Below are positions 1 through 6,028 of a stretch of DNA of 6,028 bases, piece by piece. The notes beneath the pieces are model-generated. The model had not been told where the DNA came from and searched no databases. It saw only the letters and a list, made by a program, of their open reading frames with translations. This DNA is from an uncultured Nannocystaceae bacterium. GTDB taxonomy: Bacteria; Myxococcota_A; Polyangia; Nannocystales; Nannocystaceae. Position 1 is the first letter of the stretch, and each line of letters starts with the position of its first letter. The DNA lies in contig CALKDV010000352.1 of the NCBI GenBank assembly GCA_938084085.1, forward strand, positions 1-6,028, read 5' to 3'. Made by a program: the position numbers and the translations under genes.

Positions 1-1300
1 ACAGTCGCAGCTTGCTTTGAAGGAGCCGCAGCTCCGCGTCGAGGCCCGCGGCCACGTGGGAGGTGTCATTGCTCGCGGTGGTGGTTTTGCCCATGGCGAG
101 CCCGCCGACCGCCATCTTAGGGGTGACCTGCGCCCGCACCCGGGTCACGGTGATGTTCTCCGCGGGGGTGCCGGTGTCTCCTTCAATGTCCGGGTTCGCG
201 AAGCGACGCAGGGTCTGCACATTCAGCAGGGCGTAGGACACCGTATCCGATCGTCCGTAGGCCTTGAGTCCACTGGCGATGGGCACGGGTTGGCCCGCGT
301 CGAGTCCGATCCGACGGGAGAAGAAAAGCTGCGCCTCCCGCTCGCGCCCGAAGTTGACGACGTCCAAGCCGTTGAGAAAGAAGGGGCGACGTTCTGGAAA
401 GAAGAGCGGGAACCTGTCTCGCGCCACCTGGACCTCGTCGGCCTCCACCTGCGCGAAGTCGGTCAGCAAGGTGGCTTCGAGGTAGCCTCCGGGAGAGATT
501 TGCAGGCGCATGTCTCCGCCGCCGCTTAGGTTGGCTTGACGCCTCGGATCGACGGTGAACTTTCGTGAGAAGTCGCTGCGGGCGGTCACGAACGGGATGA
601 CCTCGAGGGCCTTGCTCGTGGTGAGGTCGTTGAGCCCCTTCAGGTCCCCGTGGGCGCTCGAGGAGAGCCCACCGAGCTGAGGGGGGATCAAGGACCAGTC
701 GATATCCGCGGCGCGGGCGGGATCTCCGACGGTGATGTTGAAGCCCATGACAGGGTCCTCCCCGGGCCGCAGCCCCAGGACGTAGAGCGGGATCGCGATT
801 TCCGCTTGCCATCCATCGTCGAGGATTTGGGTCTCCGCGCGCCACACGGAGTCCCACTGACGCAGCCGCACGCGCCCATCATCGAGCCCGAGCACGTCGA
901 CTTGGACACCGTCGGGGTTGGTGATGAAGCTGTAGCTGGTCCTGCGGTCGTGCAGTGGATCAATCTTTACGGAGGTCCAGTCCCCCGTGAAGACACCCCA
1001 CGAGTCTCGACGCAGTGACCGTACACGGACCGGACGGTCGAGTCCCTCGTGACGAATGAGGACGTAGAGGTTAAGATCGTCGAAGGCGACCTGAAAGCTC
1101 ACCTTCAGCCGGGGCGTGGCGCCGAGGTCCGGCGTACGCTCTGTAAAATCGCTGCGCGTTTCCGCGCTTGACCAGACGGCGTCGTCTGCCCGTCCATCGA
1201 TGACCACAGGCGCGTCGCTGCGACTCGCGAAGACGGTCTTCGGCGCAGGCGCGGTGGCGAGGGCCGCGCTGAGCCCGAGGAGGAGTGGGAACGTAGCCAA
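1..1300 (-). CDS. CBM9-like / DUF5916 outer-membrane protein, N-terminal part (runs off the left edge)
   Basis: The minus frame stays open from an in-frame TAG at 1342-1340 to the window edge, giving 433 codons from a TTG at 1300-1298. Residues 1-19 form a hydrophobic leader (FPLLLGLSAALATA) ending in an Ala-rich stretch, so export through a signal peptide is likely, although the start lacks the usual basic residues. Residues about 30-210 resemble the CBM9-like beta-sandwich that precedes DUF5916, beginning VIDGRADDAVW at 33-43. Residues 297-311 carry the DUF5916 hallmark FPLFFPERRPFFLNG. From family knowledge, these proteins are usually 700-900 residues with a C-terminal beta-barrel-like region in the outer membrane, and their biochemical role is unknown. 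Here the C-terminal half is missing because the window ends. TTG is the only standard start between the upstream stop and the leader; no good Shine-Dalgarno precedes it. The gene is divergent from the oxygenase gene. Family assignment is fairly sure; the exact start is not. Confidence 0.85.
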   Translation of the reverse strand, partial: MATFPLLLGLSAALATAPAPKTVFASRSDAPVVIDGRADDAVWSSAETRSDFTERTPDLGATPRLKVSFQVAFDDLNLYVLIRHEGLDRPVRVRSLRRDSWGVFTGDWTSVKIDPLHDRRTSYSFITNPDGVQVDVLGLDDGRVRLRQWDSVWRAETQILDDGWQAEIAIPLYVLGLRPGEDPVMGFNITVGDPARAADIDWSLIPPQLGGLSSSAHGDLKGLNDLTTSKALEVIPFVTARSDFSRKFTVDPRRQANLSGGGDMRLQISPGGYLEATLLTDFAQVEADEVQVARDRFPLFFPERRPFFLNGLDVVNFGREREAQLFFSRRIGLDAGQPVPIASGLKAYGRSDTVSYALLNVQTLRRFANPDIEGDTGTPAENITVTRVRAQVTPKMAVGGLAMGKTTTASNDTSHVAAGLDAELRLLQSKLRL

Positions 1301-1424
1301 CGCGCGGGAGCCTAGCGGGGGAACGGCTTTCCGGCCAGTCTAGGTGCAAACTCGTCGCGGATCTTCCGCATTGGCGCGGATGGTGCTGTCGCGGGCGCTG
1401 GACCTCGGTATGATGCGCACAGAG
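1301..1424. promoter_or_regulatory. Divergent promoter region between the DUF5916 and oxygenase genes
   Basis: This 124-base gap must hold the promoters for both flanking genes. On the plus strand, TATGAT at 1409-1414 is a good -10 candidate, with a weak CTGTCG at 1386-1391 exactly 17 bases upstream; the oxygenase ATG at 1425 would then be only about 4 bases into the transcript. On the minus strand, TAGGCT (1314-1309) with weak TGGCCG (1337-1332), also at 17-base spacing, would place the transcript start almost at the TTG at 1300. These are consensus matches by eye; the -35 boxes are poor. Confidence 0.3.
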
Positions 1425-2378
1425 ATGACGAACGCTCAAGGCAGTGTAGGGATCCCGGTGATATCGCTGGAGCGCTTCGACAGCGGCGACAGCGCTCGAC
1501 AAGGCCTGAGCGACGAGCTCGGGCAGGCCTTCCGTGAGATCGGCTTCGTGGGAGTTCAAGGACACGGCATCAGCGACGAGGTTCGGGACCGCGCCTACGA
1601 GATGACGCGGAGGGTCTTTGAACTCCCCGTGGAGACCAAGAGGCGGTACGAGGTCCCCGGGTCGGGGGGAGGGCGGGGCTACACGGCCTTCGGGATCGAG
1701 AAGGCCAAAGACCAGGACGTCGCTGATCTCAAGGAGTTTTGGCACGTCGGGCCCGAGCCCGTCGCCTACGAGGGGATGCTGCCCAACGCCTGGCCGGAGG
1801 AGGTGCCCGAATTTCGCGCTGCGATGCTCGACCTTTATGCGTCGCTCCGCCGAGCTGGGGACAAACTCCTCACCTTGGTCGCCATGCACCTCGAGCTTCC
1901 CGTAGAGTACTTCGCCGACAAGGTTGAGGCCTCGGATACGATCATGCGGCCGTTGCACTATCCGCCGCTCTCAGGTCAGGTGGGTGTCCGCGCGGCCGCC
2001 CACGAAGACATCAACGTGATCACTCTCCTTGTGGGGTCACACGAGCCCGGCCTTGAGGTGCTTACGCGCGATGGAGGGTGGGTCCCCGTGACGACCCTCA
2101 AGGACACCATCGTGTGCAATGTGGGCGACATGCTGCAGCGTCTGACCAACAAGGAGCTCGTGTCCACCACGCACCGCGTGGTCAATCCGCCGGAGCCCTG
2201 GAGCCTCCGCTCGCGCTTCTCCATGCCCTACTTTTTGCACTTCAACCCCCAGTTCTCTATTGAGACGCTCCCGGGTTGTGTGGGCGCGGATCGTCCGAAT
2301 AAGTTCCCGGTCCCGATTACATCGCAAGAGTATCTCGAGGAGCGGCTCCGAGAGATCGGCCTCCTCACCACCGAGTAG
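1425..2378 (+). CDS. Fe(II)/2-oxoglutarate-dependent oxygenase, isopenicillin N synthase-like family
   Basis: A non-heme iron dioxygenase of 317 residues, a normal length for the family. Residues 9-15 (GIPVISL) and 41-49 (FVGVQGHGI) match the N-terminal DIOX_N domain. The C-terminal double-stranded beta-helix has iron ligands H193 and D195 (in AAAHEDINVITLL) and H250 (in STTHRVVNP), plus R264 and S266 (RFS), the motif that binds the 2-oxoglutarate carboxylate. All catalytic residues are intact, so a soluble cytoplasmic enzyme coupling substrate oxidation to 2-oxoglutarate decarboxylation is expected. The substrate cannot be read from the sequence; ethylene-forming, flavonoid-type and IPNS-type activities share this fold. 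The frame is open back to a GTG at 1344 and has ATGs at 1410, 1413 and 1425. I chose 1425 because conserved homology begins right after it and a TATGAT box overlaps the earlier ATGs. No candidate start has a clear Shine-Dalgarno. The stop lies 3 bases before the transporter ATG, so the two are probably cotranscribed. Confidence 0.92.
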   Translation: MTNAQGSVGIPVISLERFDSGDSARQGLSDELGQAFREIGFVGVQGHGISDEVRDRAYEMTRRVFELPVETKRRYEVPGSGGGRGYTAFGIEKAKDQDVADLKEFWHVGPEPVAYEGMLPNAWPEEVPEFRAAMLDLYASLRRAGDKLLTLVAMHLELPVEYFADKVEASDTIMRPLHYPPLSGQVGVRAAAHEDINVITLLVGSHEPGLEVLTRDGGWVPVTTLKDTIVCNVGDMLQRLTNKELVSTTHRVVNPPEPWSLRSRFSMPYFLHFNPQFSIETLPGCVGADRPNKFPVPITSQEYLEERLREIGLLTTE

Positions 2379-2381
2379 CTC

Positions 2382-3743
2382 ATGATCGCCGAATCTACGC
2401 CCATCACCCTCCGCCTCACGTCCTTCATCGGGATCTTCGCCATATTGGGGCTCGCCTGGCTCATGTCGGTCGATCGTAAGGCCGTGCGTTGGCGCCCGGT
2501 GATGCTCGGCATCGGCCTGCAGGCCTCGTTGGGCTTGCTCGTCTTGAACCCGACGATCTCCGGATGGTTTTATAGCGTCGTAGATGCCGGGGTGAACCGG
2601 CTCCTGGACTTCTCCAATCTTGGGGCGGAGTTCGTGTTCGGTTCTTTTGTGCCGCACCAGTTTGGGGGCGAGGATGGCGCGATGGTGATGGCGACGGGGA
2701 TCTCTGCCCCGCTCCAGAACATCGCGTTCACGGTGCTCCCCACTATCATCTTTTTCTCAGCGCTCACCGCCTTGCTGTACTACCTCGGGGTGATGCAGTT
2801 GCTGGTCAAGGTCATCGCTGCGGTGATGGTTCGGACCATCGGAACCTCCGGCGCGGAGAGCCTCTCTGCCGCGGGCAATATTTTCTTGGGCCAGACCGAG
2901 GCGCCACTCTTGGTGCGCCCGTTCATCGGGAAGATGACCCGCTCTGAGCTCAACGCCATTATGACCTGCGGGTTCGCCACTGTGGCGGGCGGCGTCATGG
3001 GTGCCTACGTCTCGTTTCTGCGAGACGTGCCCAACATTGCTGGTCACCTGGTGATGGCCTCGATCATGGCGGCGCCGGGTGCCTTGGCGCTGGCGAAGGT
3101 GGTGGTACCGGAGACGGGGGAGCCGGTGACGGCTGGGAAGATCGACGAGATGCCGAAATCGCCCGCGAGCAACCTCGTCGAGGCGCTCGCCATCGGCGCG
3201 GCGGACGGTGTGAAGCTCGCCATCAACGTGGCCGCCATGCTGATCGCGATGGTCGCCATGGTGTGGATGTTCGACTGGATGCTCGGAGCGCTCCCCGCGA
3301 GGTTCTGCGGCGACGCGGGCTTGAGCTTGGGCTACGGCTGCGCCGAGGGGGTGACCTCGCGCGCCATCGGAATCTCCGACGTGTTGTCCGTACTGTTCGC
3401 GCCCATCGCCGCCGTGATGGGAGTGCCGTGGGGTGAAGTGGGCCTGGTGGGACAGCTCTTGGGGGAGAAACTCGCGCTCACGGAATTCATCGCCTACCAA
3501 CACCTCGGCGACATCGTTCGCGACAGCCCAGAGCAGCTCTCGGAGCGAACCGTGGTGATGGCCTCCTTCGCGCTCTGTGGCTTCGCGAACTTCGCGAGCA
3601 TTGGGATTCAGCTCGGTGGTATCGGAGGAATGGCGCCCGAGCGGCTCACGGACTTGTCCAAACTGGGCATGCGGGCCATGCTCGCGGGCGCCCTCGCGTC
3701 ATGCCTCTCCGCGTCCATCGTTGGGATGTTCTGGGGCATCTGA
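2382..3743 (+). CDS. Concentrative nucleoside transporter (CNT / NupC family)
   Basis: A 453-residue inner-membrane protein that should import nucleosides with Na+ or H+. Hydrophobic segments lie near 11-29, 38-56, 112-150, 195-215, 222-242, 280-301, 330-347 and 432-452. CNT signatures are present: GNIFLGQTEAPLL (165-177) in re-entrant hairpin 1, ALTEFIAY (365-372), and CGFANFASIGIQ (399-410). Compared from memory with the Vibrio cholerae CNT structure, N166 matches a sodium ligand, and Q171, T172, E173, E368, F401, N403 and S406 match nucleoside-contacting positions, so transport activity is likely. Threonine (T367) precedes E368 where many relatives have asparagine. The protein is somewhat longer than E. 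coli NupC (about 400 residues), with extra length partly in a loop near 303-330 holding C309 and C320. The ATG follows the oxygenase stop by 3 bases and has only a weak GAG-type ribosome site, which suggests translational coupling. Which nucleoside is carried is unknown. Confidence 0.95.
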   Translation: MIAESTPITLRLTSFIGIFAILGLAWLMSVDRKAVRWRPVMLGIGLQASLGLLVLNPTISGWFYSVVDAGVNRLLDFSNLGAEFVFGSFVPHQFGGEDGAMVMATGISAPLQNIAFTVLPTIIFFSALTALLYYLGVMQLLVKVIAAVMVRTIGTSGAESLSAAGNIFLGQTEAPLLVRPFIGKMTRSELNAIMTCGFATVAGGVMGAYVSFLRDVPNIAGHLVMASIMAAPGALALAKVVVPETGEPVTAGKIDEMPKSPASNLVEALAIGAADGVKLAINVAAMLIAMVAMVWMFDWMLGALPARFCGDAGLSLGYGCAEGVTSRAIGISDVLSVLFAPIAAVMGVPWGEVGLVGQLLGEKLALTEFIAYQHLGDIVRDSPEQLSERTVVMASFALCGFANFASIGIQLGGIGGMAPERLTDLSKLGMRAMLAGALASCLSASIVGMFWGI

Positions 3744-3813
3744 CGCCGGCCGCGACGACGTCTTCTCGTGAGGTGCGCCGCGACTGCGGGCCCGACGTAT
3801 CCGCGCCGCCGGT
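3744..3813. other. Convergent intergenic gap, no clear terminator
   Basis: Seventy GC-rich bases separate the stop of the transporter gene from the stop of thiC, which converge here. I looked for a GC-rich stem followed by a T-run on either strand and found none; only short palindromes such as GACGTC and CGGGCCCG are present. Both transcripts may end by Rho or run into each other. Confidence 0.5.
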
Positions 3814-5493
<1,680 letters not shown>

Positions 5494-5656
5494 TGCGATT
5501 TGGTCGCCCTCGTGGGCGCCTGGTCTCGGGACGATACCTCACTCGATGCGGTGCGGCTACGGGACCGGGGCGCGCGGAGGCGACGTGCAGATGCTCGTGA
5601 GCCGGGCTCCACGGCGGTATCTTTGCGGTTTTTGCGGAACCCGCTAGAACGGGGGT
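5494..5656. promoter_or_regulatory. Divergent promoter region between thiC and the DUF1295 gene
   Basis: This 163-base gap should drive both genes. On the plus strand, TTTGCG (5622-5627) and TAGAAC (5645-5650) sit at the ideal 17-base spacing, ending 6 bases before the ATG at 5657. On the minus strand, TATCGT (5536-5531) is a possible thiC -10 box giving a leader of about 30 bases, but its -35 (TAGCCG, 5559-5554) is weak. TTTGCGG is repeated directly at 5622-5628 and 5631-5637. I searched the thiC strand for conserved TPP-riboswitch segments (CTGAGA, GAACCTGAT-like, and the closing stem) and found none. Promoter calls are consensus matches only. Confidence 0.3.
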
Positions 5657-6028
5657 ATGGAGCAAGAGTCGAAGAGGGTGAGGGGGGTGAGGCCTGGCCG
5701 CGCAGGCAGTTTCGGCGTCGTTTTGTTGGCCTACGTGGGCGCGCTAGCGGCGGCGTGGGGTTCGTTGGTGTGGACAGGAGATCTCCACCCGATCGCGCAA
5801 GCCCTGGTTGCCGATGTGGTCGCGACCCTCGTCATCTTTGTCGTGTCCTTCGTCGTCAACAACTCGAGCGTGTACGATCCTTATTGGAGCGTGGTGCCGC
5901 CGGCCCTGGTGGGCTGGTGGATGACGACCCCGGAGGCGCTCGCGGGCAATACCCACCGACAATGGCTCGTGTTGGCCCTCGTGGGGCTGTGGGGAGCGCG
6001 ATTGACCTGGAACTGGACGCGCGGATGG
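5657..6028 (+). CDS. DUF1295 membrane protein (steroid 5-alpha-reductase-like), N-terminal part (runs off the right edge)
   Basis: The frame is open from ATG 5657 to the window edge, giving 124 residues of a family usually about 260-300 long, so the C-terminal half is outside. Two family signatures are visible: NNSSVYDPYWSVVPP at about 69-83 and ARLTWNWTRGW at about 114-124. Hydrophobic, probably membrane-spanning segments lie near 19-39, 50-68, 77-91 and 104-115, after a basic N-terminus. DUF1295 proteins are related to steroid 5-alpha-reductase and isoprenylcysteine methyltransferase folds; most bacterial members are uncharacterised, so a reductase role is only an inference. ATG 5657 has no Shine-Dalgarno and would be almost leaderless. 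A GTG at 5687 is an equally reasonable start because GAAGAGGG (5671-5678) lies at suitable distance before it, and it would still keep the whole first membrane segment. The gene is divergent from thiC with no obvious functional link. Confidence 0.88.
   Translation, partial: MEQESKRVRGVRPGRAGSFGVVLLAYVGALAAAWGSLVWTGDLHPIAQALVADVVATLVIFVVSFVVNNSSVYDPYWSVVPPALVGWWMTTPEALAGNTHRQWLVLALVGLWGARLTWNWTRGW

Noticed and set aside
17..529. 170-codon plus-strand frame at the left edge
   Set aside because: Antisense to the DUF5916 coding region, including its hallmark FFPERRPFF motif; no recognisable features of its own.
1071..1958. 295-codon minus-strand open frame crossing the divergent promoter region
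   Set aside because: It overlaps both the DUF5916 gene (same strand, different frame) and the oxygenase gene. Its product has low-complexity Arg-rich sequence, while the competing frames carry family motifs.
2037..2657. 206-codon minus-strand frame across the oxygenase-transporter junction
   Set aside because: Antisense to two well-supported genes, with no domain or signal recognisable.
2757..3503. 248-codon minus-strand open frame opposite the transporter gene
   Set aside because: Its translation is rich in His, Arg and Gly with no recognisable domain, and it lies wholly antisense to a clear CNT gene; a high-GC shadow frame.
3744..3813. Intrinsic terminator between the convergent genes
   Set aside because: Short palindromes only; no stable stem followed by a T-run on either strand.

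Overview
The window is GC-rich, gene-dense bacterial chromosome with five protein-coding genes. Two are cut by the window edges. Wobble-position GC is high, Shine-Dalgarno signals are poor, and outer-membrane DUF5916 and DUF1295 proteins occur together. This combination suggests a Gram-negative GC-rich lineage, possibly Myxococcota or a related deltaproteobacterial group. That placement is an inference from style only, with low certainty. I see no tRNA, rRNA, CRISPR array, insertion sequence or phage gene.

Layout, left to right. (1) Positions 1-1300, minus strand: the N-terminal 433 residues of a secreted CBM9-like/DUF5916 outer-membrane protein, whose C-terminal part lies before position 1. 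(2) Positions 1301-1424: a divergent promoter region. (3) Positions 1425-2378, plus strand: an isopenicillin-N-synthase-like Fe(II)/2-oxoglutarate oxygenase with an intact HxD...H triad and RxS motif. (4) Positions 2382-3743, plus strand: a concentrative nucleoside transporter (CNT/NupC family), whose ATG lies 3 bases after the oxygenase stop. (5) Positions 3744-3813: a 70-base convergent gap. (6) Positions 3814-5493, minus strand: complete ThiC, which makes the HMP-phosphate pyrimidine of thiamine. (7) Positions 5494-5656: a second divergent promoter region, with no recognisable TPP riboswitch. (8) Positions 5657-6028, plus strand: the N-terminal 124 residues of a DUF1295 (steroid 5-alpha-reductase-like) membrane protein.

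How the genes fit together: the only clear functional unit is the oxygenase-transporter pair, which looks like a two-gene operon. An attractive but unproven reading is that the transporter imports a nucleoside that the oxygenase, or its pathway, then oxidises. ThiC is a stand-alone housekeeping gene here, with no other thiamine genes in view. The DUF5916 and DUF1295 genes have no obvious link to the rest. The most interesting points are the oxygenase-CNT coupling, the missing THI element upstream of thiC, and start codons that lie unusually close to candidate -10 boxes.
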